Of a stretch of 64,000 nucleotides of DNA, positions 23,469-63,750 are shown one piece after another; the first letter of the stretch is position 1, and the number at the start of each line of letters is the position of its first letter. Source of the DNA: Cristatella mucedo (lineage: Eukaryota > Bryozoa > Phylactolaemata > Cristatellidae); the NCBI GenBank assembly GCA_009760855.2, contig WPIO01000052.1:2608501-2672500 (forward strand). The letters are read 5' to 3'. The position numbers and the translations under genes are program-made. Under the pieces are notes generated by a model, which did no database searches, was not told where the DNA came from, and worked only from the letters and a program-made list of their open reading frames with translations.

Positions 23469-24931
23469 ATAATAATAATAATAATAATAATGATTCACTT
23501 TATAAAGCGCCCTCAGAGAACTTAATCTCTCTCTAGGCGCTTTACATTTGCTGCAAAGTGAAATGCAATTGAATGGTATGTAAAATCAGGCTTGAAAAAC
23601 AAACAAAATGATCAATATGGTTAGGGGTGACATGCACAGGGTCAGCATGCGAATGTGGTTAGTGGCAGTATGCACAGTGTCAGCACGCATAAGCACATCA
23701 AGGACGAATCACAGGGACCCGCTAAATGCTGTCCTAAATAGGTGTGTTTTTAGGTTCATTTTAAATGTGTTCAGGTCGGGGGATGTTGTGACGCAGGTCG
23801 GGAGGGAGTTCCAGGCTGTGGGAGCATACGAACTAAATGCACGGTCTCCAAAGGATTTAAGGTTTGTACAAGGTATTTCTAGACTGTTAGATTCCGAAAA
23901 GCGGGTGGTACGATGCTTAGCCTGATGGGGTAGTATATCTGAGAGATAGACTGGAGCCATAGAATGAAGGGACCTAAAAGTGAGCGACAAAACCTTGAAG
24001 TCAATGCGTTGCTTGACTGGTAGCCAGTGCAGGTCGGCGAGAAGTGGAGTAATGTGGCAACTGCGACGCTCACGGCAGACAAGTCTAGCTGCAGAGTTTT
24101 GCACCAGCTGCAATCGCCTGATCGCACATGCTGGTAGGCCAGTAAGCAGTGAGTTGTAGAAGTCGAGACGGGATGTCTCGAATGCATGGACCAACTTAGA
24201 TTTGGTATCTTTATCTAAACAAGCCCGAATTTTAGCAATGTTATGAAGCTGAAAATAGGTGGATTTGACTGTGGAGCTGATATGGTCGTCTAACGAGAGG
24301 TCGCTTTGGAATATGACACCTAGATTTCGAGCTGATTCAACTGGAGATATGCTGGCAGAGCCAATTTTGAGAGTCAGCCTTTCTAATCTCTGAATCACAC
24401 TGGGTTTGCCCATAAGATGTAAGTTAGTTTTATCATCGTTTAGTTTTAGAAAATTTGCTGCCATCCATGTGCGGATGTCATCAATGCATGCAGCGAGTTG
24501 AGAGAATTTGAGGTGCTCGAAGGCTGGGAGGGATCAAAGCAAAGGTACAACTGAGTGTCATCCGCATAGAAGTGAAAGCCTAGATTGTGCTTGGCAATCA
24601 CATCAGCAAGAGGCAGAGTATAAACCGTGAACAGAACCGGACCTAGCACTGAGCCCTGAGGTACTCCATATTTCAGAGGTACTTCAGATGATCTTTGTCC
24701 ATTCACGTCAATACTCTGGAGTCTCCCACTGAGATAGGACCTGAACCACTGCAGAGCAGTGCCAGTGATGCCCAGGCGAGATGAGAGGCGCTCTAGAAGA
24801 ACTTTGTGATCGATGGTATCAAAAGCTGCCGAAAGATCGAGCAAAACAAGCAGAGACACTCTACCCATGTCTGCATTCCTAAGTAAGTCGTTGTATACCC
24901 TAAGCAATGCTGACTCTGTGGAGTGATTAGC
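23469..24931 (-). mobile_element. LINE-A copy, 3' segment of interrupted element
   Basis: On the minus strand: RT with LLDLSAAFDTIDH, VPQGSVLGPVLFTVYTLPL and YADDTQLYLCF (all key acidic residues present), then the C-terminal region with AFSSYAPTAWNSLPT, then 3' UTR, hairpin tail and (ATT)n at 23469-23491. A small deletion near 24495 shifts the frame between the RT palm (24446-24907) and the rest (23709-24464). The element is interrupted at 24931 by LINE-B copy 2 and resumes at 25967. Confidence 0.85.
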
Positions 24932-25966
24932 TTTAATTCATTTAAACCGTCGGAATCTGCTGCAGCAACTGAGAAACTGAATGCTTGCCTTGCCGATGTT
25001 CGATCCTGGATGTCGGAAAACTTCCTGAAATTAAATGACGATAAAACCGAACTGCTTCTCATAGGACACCCTAAGCGTGTGGCTGGATTAAAAGGCTTTG
25101 CTGTTCTAATAGATGATGCTATTGTGCGACCTTCACCGCGTGCTCGTAATCTAGGTTGTCGTGTTCGACAGCTGCCTCAATTTCAAAAGCTTCATTCAGA
25201 AGACTGCCTCTACAGCTAGCCATCACATCCGATCCTTATCCAAGATTAGAAGCTGTCTCCCACAGTGGCTTGTAAAAAATTTAACTAGCTCTTTAGTTCT
25301 GTCTCGGCTTGATTATTGTAATTCCCTTTTGGCTGGGCTACCAAAGAAAGCTATTATGCCACTACAGCGGACTATGAATATGGCTGCAAGGCTAATCTTC
25401 AAGTCCCAGCGGTTTGAGCACGTGTCACCTTTGCTGAAAGAGCTAGGATGGTTGCCTGTTGAGCAAAGGATACAGAGCAAAGTTCTTACGCTGACCCACA
25501 AGGCCCGCCACGGCTTGGCTCCTTCGTACCTAGCTGAACTGCTGCATCAGTTTCAGCCTGTACGTGCCCTGAGGTCCTGTGTGGACAATAAATTAGCTGT
25601 CCCATTCCTCCGCTTAAAGACAGTTGGCGACAGAAGCTTTAGCTCTGCAGGTCCTAGACTGTGGAACTCGCTTCCACAATTCTTACGCAACGACATGTAC
25701 TCTCCAACTGCCGACTATGGCACATCTTTTTCAGCGGTCCTGAACTGCTACTTCTATGCTACTCACTACCTCAACTGCTCTCCTAACTCTGCTATGCTTC
25801 CCACTTTCTCTCTGTTGCGTGAGACGAAGTCTGTTGGGTACCGAATGCGTACCGAAAGCCGCTTAGGCTGTGAGTGCGCTATACAAAACTCTCCTGCGTA
25901 ACACCCACATGGTCTTTATGACTTTGTGGAGTTACTGACGGAGATACATTACATTACATTACATTA
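24932..25966 (+). mobile_element. LINE-B copy 2 nested in LINE-A
   Basis: 5'-truncated LINE-B. It covers the RT thumb (SAAATEKLNACLADVRSWMS), then after a frameshift near 25157 the C-terminal region with SSLVLSRLDYCNSLLAGLP and SFSSAGPRLWNSLPQFLR. It ends in a 3' UTR and an (ATTAC)n tail (about 25944-25968). LINE-A sequence flanks both sides, so LINE-B inserted later. Target-site duplication, if any, is only a few bases and I cannot resolve it. Confidence 0.85.
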
Positions 25967-26056
25967 CATAAAGCCAGACTGGGACTTACTAGCAAGGTGT
26001 GAGGTTTCGATATACGAGTTCAGCTGGTCCGCCACGACCCGATCCAGTGTCTTTGA
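25967..26056 (-). mobile_element. LINE-A copy, 5' segment of interrupted element
   Basis: The + strand text GCCAGACTGGGACTTACTAG through CCAGTGTCTTTGAA matches the reverse complement of LINE-A just upstream of the 24931 breakpoint (compare 39797-39900). It ends at about 26056, the 5' truncation point of this copy. Confidence 0.8.
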
Positions 26057-26312
26057 ACTTAAGCTGTCAAAGCATGTAGGTGACGAAAAAAGATTGTGTT
26101 ACTATGTTTGTTGCCATAAAACTTGAAAACACGTACTTACGAGTGCGTATTTCGAATTTCAAATTGATCGGGTCACTATTAGCATACCTGTGACATTTTA
26201 CGACATGCGAGTGAAAGGATGACAACGGCTTAGCATGACAAACACATCCAGTTTTGATCAAAACAAGTCTATATACTGAGGTTCAATATGCACCCGAGAA
26301 GGATGGAATGAT

Positions 26313-26982
26313 ATTTAACAACAATTTAACTAGCTCCTTACTTTTGTCTCGGCCTAATTATTGTAATTTCCTTTTGGCTGGGCTACCAAAGAAAGCAGCT
26401 AGGCTACTGCAGCTGACTATGAATATGGCTGCAAGGCTGGTCTTCAAGTTCCAGAGATTTGTGCACGTGTCTCATTTGCTAAAAGAGCTAGGATGGATGT
26501 GGGTTGAGCAACGCATACAGAGCAAAGTTCATACGCTGACCCACAAAGCCTGTCACGCTTGGCTCCTTTGTACCAAGCTGAACTGCTGCATCAGTTTCAG
26601 CCTCTGTGCACCCTCAGGTCCTGTGAGGACAATAAATTAGCTGTTCCATTCCTCTGCTTAAAGACCGTTGGAGACAGAAGCTTTAGCTCTGCAGGTCCTA
26701 GACTGTGGAACTCGCTTCCACAATTCTTATGCAACAACAACTGCTCTTCTGCTGCCGACTATGGCTCATTCTTTTCAGCAGTCCTGAGCTGTTACTTCCA
26801 TGCTACTCACTACCTCAACTGCTCTCCTTACTCTGCTATGCTTGCCACTTTCTCTTTGTTTCGTGAGACGAAGTGTGTTGGCTACCGAATGCGTACCGAA
26901 AGCTGCTTAGGCTGTGAGTACACAATCTCTCCTGCGTAGCACCCACATGGTCTTTATGGCTTTGTGGAGTACAGACGGAGAT
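26313..26982 (+). mobile_element. LINE-B copy 3
   Basis: C-terminal half of the LINE-B ORF plus 3' UTR: SLLLSRPNYCNFLLAGLPKK near the start, SFSSAGPRLWNSLPQFLC later, ending at GACGGAGAT like the other LINE-B copies. Frameshifted near 26560. Confidence 0.8.
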
Positions 26983-27330
26983 CACGTGGACCCACTAAAT
27001 GCTGTGATGAATAAATGTGTTTTAAGCTTTTTAAATGTGGTCTTCAGGGGATGTCGTGATGCCAGTCGGAAGTGAGTTCCAGGCTTTGGGAGCATACGAA
27101 CTAAACACACATTTTCCAAAGGATTTGAGGTTCGTATGAGGTGTAGGTAAACGATGTGATTCCGAAAAGCAGATGGTACGATGCTCAGCATGGTTTGATA
27201 GTAGTTCTGATAGTTAGGCCGGGGCCAGAGAATAAAGGGACCTAAAAGGGAGCGACAAAGCCTTGAAGTTGATCGGCTGCTTGCTGGAAAGGCAGTTCAA
27301 GCTGGTGTGAAGTGGTTTAATACCGCAGGC
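26983..27330 (-). mobile_element. Old LINE-A fragment
   Basis: The reverse complement matches the LINE-A C-terminal coding region (about 26985-27200 aligns with 23720-23940), but it is more diverged and lacks the 3' tail. It abuts LINE-B copy 3. Confidence 0.65.
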
Positions 27331-28160
27331 AGTTGCAAAACTAAATTTGTATTTCTAGTGGGTATTGTGCAGCTGAGAGCCTTAATAGCTGATCTTTCTT
27401 TCATCAATCAGAGAGGCTCGGTCTCTGGCAATCCTGATTGACTTTGAGCATTGCGATAGGCTGCATAAAAATACTGTCAAGATTATCATAGAACATTCTT
27501 CACCTTTCCTTACCTGGATCTAGATTCGATACTGAATCCTTTACCTTTATTCCCTCGTTTGTCGATGTCATGTCAACTAGTAGATGACCAGATGTTAGTT
27601 TCATCTCATGTGTTGAGTACAGAAAGCTGGCTAGACGGTAGCTTTTCAAAACTACCATGTATATTAAGCACTCAGCTGTTAGATTGATGTAGCACTTTCT
27701 ACCATTTGTTTGAGGCTCCTAAGCATGCGAAATGGAGCTTGGAGATAATGACAAAGTCATGTGAATAGTCTCTAAAATGGAAAAATGAGAACCGTCTGGC
27801 TACCAATAGCGATGTCCTAGATAAGCAGGATGGTTTTGCGAGATTGAATGTAGTGTATCTCCGTCTGAGATTCCAGAAAGCCACAAGCACTAAGCAGGTG
27901 TTACGAAGGAAAGTTTCCTCTAGCGAGCTCAACGCAAAAGTGGATTTCGGTGACCAAACGGTTGCCGACAGACTTAATCTCACTCAACAAAAGAAAGTGA
28001 GAAGCCTAGCCGAGTCAGAAGGCCAATTGAGGTAGTGAGTAGCATGGATGCACGCTGAACAAGTGGCATGTGGCAGCTGACCTAGGCAGCATTTTTTCCA
28101 GTTTATATGTTGTTGACTGACCTATGCCGGCTGGGATATTATTGGGTGGCCCTTGCCCCT
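27331..28160. other. Intergenic, no gene recognised
   Basis: Open frames on both strands around 27700-28035 with no recognisable domain. Confidence 0.3.
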
Positions 28161-28335
28161 ATGGTGAGCCGTGATGGCACACTAGGTAAGGCGGTTGCTT
28201 TCACGACCTCGGTCCCGAGGTCGCGGGTTCGATTCCTGCGGTGGGCGATCCTTTATCGCCGCTGCAAGCGGTGGTGATAGCCGTGAGGGCTCTTCTGTCG
28301 CTATACAAAAAGAGGCTGTTTAATCAGCTAGGATA
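28161..28335 (+). repeat. SINE-B copy 1 (tRNA-derived)
   Basis: Head GTGATGGCACACTAGGTAAG, box B-like GGGTTCGATTCCTGC, then a body with GGCGATCCTTTATCGCC (self-complementary) and the tail CTGTCGCTATACAAAAAGAG and TTTAATCAGCTAGGA. Three more copies in this window share this order. Confidence 0.85.
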
Positions 28336-28675
28336 ACCGTTATACTCATAGAGTTGATGTAGTGCAGTTTGGGAAGAGACAACAGAAATGGCCGATGAAC
28401 CGAAACTTAGCCACTTAGCTGCTACAGGGACTTTCCTGAGCAGTGAAGGTGTGAACTCTTAGCCGTAGAAGTGGGCTTCAGGTGCTCCGTGGATACCATC
28501 GCCGACTTATTCCTCAGTGACCTCTGAGGTAGACGACTGCAGAAGGTGGTGAAAGGCGGCTGAGCAATGTGGCTGAACCAGCAGTGCATGGATTATGCCC
28601 TAATAGTCAACGCTTCTGCGTTCGGCGCCTTAGCAACCTGGTCTCCAACGAGTAGTGAGTGTATGGACATGGTGT

Positions 28676-28840
28676 GCTCCTGTGGTTTGGCCCATTGGTT
28701 ACGGTGCTTGCCCCGACCAAGGGCAAGGTCAATGCAGTTCATGATCGAGGTAGTGGACTCAAGTCCGGTGGCAAATGTGAAGTGCCTGAATGGAGATAAC
28801 GTTCTCTTAGAGTGCTGCACATAAATAAAATAAATAAATA
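28676..28840 (+). repeat. SINE-A copy
   Basis: tRNA-like head GGTGCTTGCCCCGACCAAGG, box B-like GGACTCAAGTCC, tail GTGAAGTGCCTGAATGGAG, ending in A/T-rich (AAAT)n and (AT)n. Its box B is mutated. Confidence 0.75.
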
Positions 28841-30290
28841 TATATATATATATATAACGTATATATTTATAATATATGTATGTGTGATGTATTATAAGTA
28901 TGTATTATATGCCTTTAGTGCTACCAGTCCCTTGAGACTTTTATTTTATGCTGTAATGCCATCCCCGGATTTCCAGCTTCCACAAGTGTAGTGCATGCAG
29001 ACTAAAAGCCTGCGCTAGAGCGTGGGACCTGCATAGCTTTGGGCTGCATTGGGCCTCGAAGGCTTACCATGGGGTGGGGTGATGTGGCCTAGCCGTATTT
29101 AATCTGGCCCGATGTGGGATGGTTTCTCGAAGCTAGTGCGTAAGTATCCCCATCTGTGATTTCACAATACAGCCAAGACTAAGTGGATGCTTTGCTGACA
29201 AGTTTTCTTTAGTGTACTCAAAGCCTAACGACATTCGATGCACGCAATCGCTCTCTTCAGCCCTGAGATAGTCATGTGAAATCGCAAGTCAGCTGCTTGC
29301 CTTAGCTTCCAGCTGCTGCTGGTGGTGGTGGTTTTTGCTCAGCTTCTGCAAAGACTCGTTGTTTGCACAATCAAACTCGCAGCAGTCGCCCAGGGTAGCT
29401 GGTTCTATCAGGCTGCTAGTGCAGCCGGATCCTGAGGAATGCTGCAGTTAATCTGGCCGACACTACTCTAGTTGTAGTCTCAGTGTGCAACTCACGACTG
29501 GCCGACCAGCAGTAGCCTCCTGCTTCTGGTGGGAGAATACTCCATACCTTGCCGTTCAGTGTCACGTACGAGATTACTTACTTAGTCACTTTTGTGCACA
29601 TCATTCTTTGGTGTGGCCATTCCTTTAGAGCTTGTGGTAGTTTGTTGCAAAGGGAACTATGCATGCATTTGCTGTTGGGCAGCCAATGAGTGGAACACTC
29701 AACCGACGAGCAAATATTGCTTGCAATATAGTTTGAGGAGATGGCTTGTTTCCGAAACTGTGTGATACAGTTCTACTTAGTAATTACAAGGTGATACATG
29801 CAGGACTTACGCATGTATATGTTGTGGCAAACTTTCCTGCAAATTTTGCCCGTGTTATCTTGCCATGCTTGTCAAACCTAGATTTTTCAGGGAAAATTGG
29901 GGCTGCTTTTGGTTCTGTCAGTACTACCATAGAAATTCATGTAATAGCATATCGATCTTGCTAGCAAGTCAATTTAACGATAATGCAAATTTGTAAACCC
30001 AGAAGCTCGTCAGAGAGCTGAACCTATCCCTGTTGGATTCAATCAGCGCTAGCGTTTAAAAAAACCAAAATTTTGAATCGCTCAGAAGTGTTCGGGCAGC
30101 CTCCTGGTTGGTTGGTGTGGACCAATGGTGTGATCCTGCCTTGGAATGGCTAAAACTGGATGGGATCAATGATCAGCAACCTGTTGTTCGTATATTCCAT
30201 TGCTGTAGGAGTTGGTCGCCTACTGCAACTTCGTGCCCCAACTGACTGGGGGGGGGGCTGACGACCACTCGAACAGTTATCTTTCATTAC
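28841..30290. other. Intergenic, no gene recognised
   Basis: (AT)n near 28836-28870, then unique-looking sequence. A 10-G run at 30248-30257. No gene recognised. Confidence 0.3.
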
Positions 30291-30299
30291 CCACCTCAT

Positions 30300-31060
30300 C
30301 TGGTCGAAGCCGATATGTGGGAATCGTTGGCTAACTGTCCTTCCTCCATGGCTTCTGCCTTAATTGTATGCCCCCTCTGCTGGACCGTGCTTGCAGCTTA
30401 TTGGTCGGAATCCGGAGGGCTCCAGCTCGATCCACCCACGCACGCACTGTTGTCATTCGGCCGTAGCCGCGCCCGCCGCCGTGGACTGCGGTTGAGGCTG
30501 TCAGTCAGCGTCCTTATCGCCGTTTTGAACCGACGGGGTGCCTGTTCATGAAGGAGCAGAGATTTCGCAAGCATCCATGCGAACTAAATTTTCTGGTACG
30601 TTATGAACGCTGCCGCAGGCAGGCAGGCACGTCTTGGTCTTGGGTGGTTGGCATTCCGTCGACGGCAGGCAGCCGATAGCCGTTTCCTTAGTTTAGGTGA
30701 ATCGACGCGCCGATTCTCTTTGAGTGTCAAGAGTACCAGCGGCCCCATCCGCAACCCAGACAGGCAAGTTTCATGGTGGGCGCAAAGCCGTGGCCCCGCG
30801 GATCAATCGCCGAATCTCCGGGCCTTCTCGGGGGGGGGGGGGGAGGAGGAGGGGGGTTTCTTAGACTATGAGAACCTGACCGACTCTCGCCGTGCTCCGG
30901 GTGTTCTTTTGCTGTTTTCACCTGCATACATATACCCGGCTGTACTTGGCCTGCGGGCTGACGTTTTGTGCGAAAGTTTTTATTATTCGCTTTGATAGCT
31001 GCTCGTAATAGACTGCCGATATACACTCGAGATACGGGTTAGATTTCTAATGTCGGCGGT
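30300..31060 (+). promoter_or_regulatory. GC-rich, possible PPIP5K promoter region
   Basis: This stretch is richer in GC and CpG than its neighbours and holds a 14-G run at 30830-30843. It lies about 5 kb upstream of the first PPIP5K coding exon and just before the candidate exon at 31.2 kb. A CpG-rich promoter is a reasonable guess; I see no firm core-promoter element. Confidence 0.25.
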
Positions 31061-31148
31061 AGCCGAAATATCACTTGTCATTTTGGGTGGCAGTGTTTCA
31101 GGTCCCACTACCGGCTATACGGTACCAGGTGACCATCCCACGTGGTAG

Positions 31149-31256
31149 GTGATATTTCGCCATTGCCTCGCTGACTCCGACGTATTTCCGAAAGCTAAAC
31201 TGATCTACAAGGCCGCCATGGATTTTGTACCGAATATGTGGCAGCAGTGCCTAGTT
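31149..31256 (+). CDS. Candidate alternative first exon
   Basis: An ATG at 31218 sits in an excellent start context (GCCGCCATGG). Thirteen codons later comes a strong donor, GTGAGT, at 31257, ending in phase 0. PPIP5K exon 2 starts in phase 0, so splicing 31256 to 36102 would keep frame. The frame is also open upstream to a stop at 31146-31148. It could equally belong to another gene or be chance. Confidence 0.25.
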
Positions 31257-31605
31257 GTGAGTTTTTAGTGGTCGCCTTGTTTGGCGAACAGTTGGCCCTT
31301 TTGTTTCTGCTGATCGGCGACCTTCCTGGCGAATTTTGCTGTTTGCTCTAGGTACCCTCTTTCATTTAGCATCATGCATACAAGTATACAATATAATATG
31401 ACTAGTCTGGGTGTGGATACTCTTTGAGTTGCCTGAATTAGGTGTCGAGGACTGCATGTATTGGGGGCTTGCTACACATAGCAGGGGCTAGCTGCACTTA
31501 TCAGGGGCTAGCGACAACCTTGATTGATATTGTGGGTTTCCGTAGTCCGACGAATGTGTCAGCCAGTCATCAGCAGTCACTCAGTCACCCACTATCTACG
31601 GCTTG

Positions 31606-32100
31606 GCGCCTTCGTACCTAGCTGAACTGCTGCACCAGTTTCAGCCTCTTCGTGCCCTCAGGTACTGTGTGGACAATTAGCTGTTCCACTCCTCCAGTTT
31701 CAGCCTCTTCGTGCCCTCAGGTCCTGTGTGGACAATTAGCTGTTCCACTCCTCCTCTTATAGACCGTTGGCGACAGAAGCTTTAGCTCTGCAGGTCCTAG
31801 ACTGTGGAACTCGCTTCCATAATTCTTATGCAACGACAACTACTCTCCTGCTGCCGACTATGGCTCATCTTTTTCAACGGTCCTGAGCTGCTACTTCCAT
31901 GCTACTCACTACCTCAACTGCTCTCCTGACTCTGCTATGCTTCCCACTTTCTCTTTGCTGCGTGAGACGAAGTTGGTTGGCTACCGAATGCGTACCGAAA
32001 GCCACTTAGTCTGCGAGTGTGCTATACAAAACTCTCCTGCGTAACACCCACATAGTCTTTATGGCTTTGTGGAGTTACAGACGGAGATACATGCATACAT
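31606..32100 (+). mobile_element. LINE-B copy 4, 3' end
   Basis: 5'-truncated LINE-B beginning in GCGCCTTCGTACCTAGCTGA and ending at GACGGAGATACATGCATACA. It contains a 59-bp tandem duplication at 31635-31752 that the other copies lack. Confidence 0.8.
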
Positions 32101-34160
32101 ACTAAGCATGTCCATTATTTAACAGCCAACACTAGCGGCATGCTATCTAAGGATGAGCTTAACCGCTGAACCAAACCAGCTCGGCATCTGTAGTTCACAG
32201 CCATTTCTCTCTGGCAACAGCAAGGATAGTTGAGAAGCATAACATAACTGGTATTATAGTGTTGGAAGTAAGTAAAAAAAGACGAGCCACAGCTGGACAA
32301 CAGAGCTTGAGAAGTGCCCGAGTTAAGGGACAGCTAGCATTATTGCTTAAGAAATTTTGGGCTGTATGTACCCCAAAGCATGCATGTGACAGCTTGATCA
32401 TGGTAGCCGTTCAAGCTTTAGCAGTAGCCTGTATTATTCTGCTTGCAACTTATGTTTCTGGGATTTCATAGTAAGAACATGGTAGCTGGGTTGCTGGTTA
32501 ATTGCAAACATTGCTTTCTACTGCCCCTTATAAGTATAGGGATTCTCCTGTCAGAAAGCATCTGAATTAATTTACGGTTATGTTTGCCACTCTAATGCCT
32601 GTCAATATCAACTGGCCGGCTGCTAATCACAACCTTACCATTAGTGCAATAGTTCCTGATGATTCTGTGATGCTTTTCAGTGCTACCATGCGATATCCGA
32701 GTTGTTGGTGCCTTAAACGAGTCGTAGTAATTGAAGTAGACCAGCTAAGACTAAATTCATACCGATCAATAAAGCACCCTAGACACACTTGCAAACTGCC
32801 TGTGTTGAGTGTGGCATGGCTGCTATTTCTTACTCTTGGGTACCTACTTGGAACCCATATGAGTGGACTTCTACTTTTCTGCTGCTTGACACAGACTACT
32901 TCTCAAGTAAAGAGCAGCTGATTTATGTAGCAAAGCCTTGCTTGCTTTTATCCGGTTGCAGCCTGCAATCCTCGATGTCGTTCTGAAAGACTCGTACCAT
33001 GACCCGGGTCTTCATGCAGTCTCGGCCATTAGCCGATGTTTGGCCATTTACAGCATCGATCAGAGCTGTACCAGAGATTAAGGCAAGGAGGGGAATAACG
33101 CATCTATCTTGGTAGCCAATCGTTAGGAAGTTTGCTGAAGAGTGCCACTCAGCATGCCACTTTGGGCCAATCTTGGGGGAGGTCGGGGTAGTCAGGTGGC
33201 CTGCTAGCCCTTTTTTGGAATTGACTTAAGTTAACTGGATGGTTGGTATTGTCAAGGTTTTCTGGGTTAATGCGCTAGGAGGGAGGTGGTAAAGAAGGCC
33301 GCGATTGGCCAGCAAACTTATTAATATTTCCTACCCTGCTTAGTATATCCCTACCTGCTTCGATGTAGACGTCATCGGCTGCTTAAGATTAGCAGTCGTT
33401 AATTACATTATAGCCTGATCGCCTGGTCTGCAGTCAAGCATCCTGGCAGTCAGGGAGCCTGTTCCTTGCTCAGTTTGTGCCAGTGGTGTCATATGCAGGT
33501 GCCTGCTGTCCATGTTGCTCCTGTCTTGGGTGCATCAGCGCTCTGCTTTATCGCCTGCAACTGGCCGGTTTAGTATCTGTTGAAGCAACCGTATGTGGCT
33601 AGTGGTAGGGTTCTGCTGTGCATTCTCTTTTCTTGGACCTGGAGAAGGCACTCCTTGCGTTGGTCTGTCCCAATCGGTGCATGGTTTATTGGGCTGAAAA
33701 TAATGTATAGGTGTCCCTGGGATCTTCTTTTTGCTCCTCTCCTTTTCGCCTTACTACAGTTTTTCTGCCTTGCAGGTTGTACTTTCTTACCAGTTTTCCT
33801 CTTGGTCAACCGACGTGGCCGTGGCCAGTCTTTCTTTCCCACCTGGAAGCTATGCAGCCTAACACATGCCGTAATAAATACGTTGTGTGCTTCATACATT
33901 CTGAGCATCAATATGTCGTGCACTTCAGAGAAGCAGCCAGGGTCATCTTGCTAACACTTATCGCGAGTGAAGATGCATGGCCCTACACCCTGCCGTCCTA
34001 ATGTCAGCAAGGGCAATTCTAAGTGTACATACACGTGTCATGATATCGTCATTATACCGGAGATGCTAAGGCCTTGAGGGTTCGGACTGTGATGGCTCTC
34101 TGAAGCAAATGCAACACATTCTCTCATGCTTGTGCTTGCACTGTCTCCCTCCCCAGCCTC
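32101..34160. other. Intergenic, no gene recognised
   Basis: Open frames at 32580-32921 and 33580-33954 (+) are hydrophobic-rich but match nothing I recognise and have no supporting context. Confidence 0.3.
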
Positions 34161-34162
34161 TA

Positions 34163-34250
34163 CCCCCATGTCTCTCTCTCCCTCCCTCCCTCCCTCCCTC
34201 CCTCCCTCCCTCTCTCCTCTCCCCCTCCCTCCCTCCCTCCCTCCCTCCCT

Positions 34251-34312
<62 letters not shown>
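34163..34312 (+). repeat. (CCCT)n then (CT)n microsatellite
   Basis: About 95 bp of CCCT-type repeats pass directly into about 55 bp of pure CT. The compound structure suggests expansion of two units at one locus. Confidence 0.95.
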
Positions 34313-34314
<2 letters not shown>

Positions 34315-35618
34315 TTTCACTATGCGTACTCTGCTTTCACTATGCGAACCCATGCCAAAAGTTCCCCTTTCAACAGCTGTGCTTCCTAGGTAGCCTGTTT
34401 CGAAGGTTTGTTTGCTCGCCAGCTGGTGCCATAATCCTGCTGCCAGTGACTCATTGTCTCCAAACCTTTCCGCCCTAAGGTGTTGCCTGCCTCAGCCATT
34501 CTGCTAAGCCACACCTGCTGTAGCTACCACGCCATTCAGTACTTGCTGTCCCACAGTCCAGCTCCTGTGCCCCCACTTGTAGCAAGGGGTGTCTCATCGG
34601 TTCGATGTCCACTGCCCCACCGCCATCGCACCTGTGGAGCAAGCAAGCAGCCCCTCTTGTCATTTGAGAGAGAAGCGCTATGGTGTAGGTCCATGTGAAG
34701 TGCTAAGTTAGCAGGTTGCTTGCTTTTCGTACCGAGTGTCACCTGCTCATGCCTCTATCCTGTTTCATTCATTCAGGAGCCATCATCTGAGAACTAATGA
34801 TGTTGCTGGCTGCAAAGAGCATCTACCTATACCAACTTATAAATGTGGCGCTGTGTTGCTTTTGCTGTGGCCTGTGTGGTGTCAACAATGGAGGCAGCCT
34901 ATTGCATTGCTGGCTGGGCAACAACAAGTTCAGAGTATGCTGCCCTCCCTGGGAAAAAATAAGTTAAGTTCACTGTGTGTGCCCTCCCTGGCCACCCATA
35001 GCAAGGTCCGTGCTGTCATTGGGTGGCATTATCGTAGTCTTTCGCAAACTAAACACACCATAGCCTGCCAGTGGCCAGAAGGATTGATACCACCAGGCAG
35101 GCTGTGACTCAGGCCGATCGAGCCACTCGTGTTGCCAGGTAGCCGAGTGAAGACTTAAGCAAGCCTCTACCCCCAAGGCACGGGAAGCCTTACCTAGTGC
35201 AGTTATGACAATGATGGCATCATGTCAACACTCGCTACTGTACCATGCAGGCTGTGCTGGCTCAGCCATGCTTCAGCTGGGCATAAGGCATTGGTCTAAC
35301 AGCTGCCTCCTGTAACCTGATCTGCTGCAAGCATTCATTGGGAAGGGCTGGCTTTTTGCTCGGGAAGCTGCTGCTGTCGTGTAGGGTGGAGCAGCCCACA
35401 GCCTGAGTAGAATCTCGGTGCTTCATTGATTGAATTTTATACCCTGGCTTATTAGATGGCAATCGCTACTGGGGGAAGGTTTTTTGGAGCAGGTAAATAC
35501 TACCTGGCCCTAAAGAGAAGAGCAAGAAAAGATAAGTATATATTCAGGTGCATGCAAAAGTGAAGGCTTGCAGTTAAAGGCTACTGTGTGTGTCGATCGA
35601 TGCTTGCTATTTATCTAG
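34313..35618. other. Upstream region of PPIP5K, no gene recognised
   Basis: No conserved exon seen. May be intergenic, or a 5' UTR intron if the transcript starts near 30-31 kb. Confidence 0.3.
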
Positions 35619-35675
35619 GCTGAGCTGCTGCATGCCGGCCGGCTCACCTGGCATTGCTGATCAGGTGAAGACGGC

Positions 35676-63750
<28,075 letters not shown>

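Noticed and set aside
28161-28335. True tRNA gene
   Set aside because: The tRNA-like head is followed by a conserved non-tRNA body and tail repeated in four places, so it is a SINE; no full cloverleaf seen.
30603-30995. Protein-coding gene in the GC-rich 30.6-31.0 kb region
   Set aside because: Open frame of 130 codons with no recognisable motif, crossing a 14-G run; more likely promoter or 5' UTR sequence.
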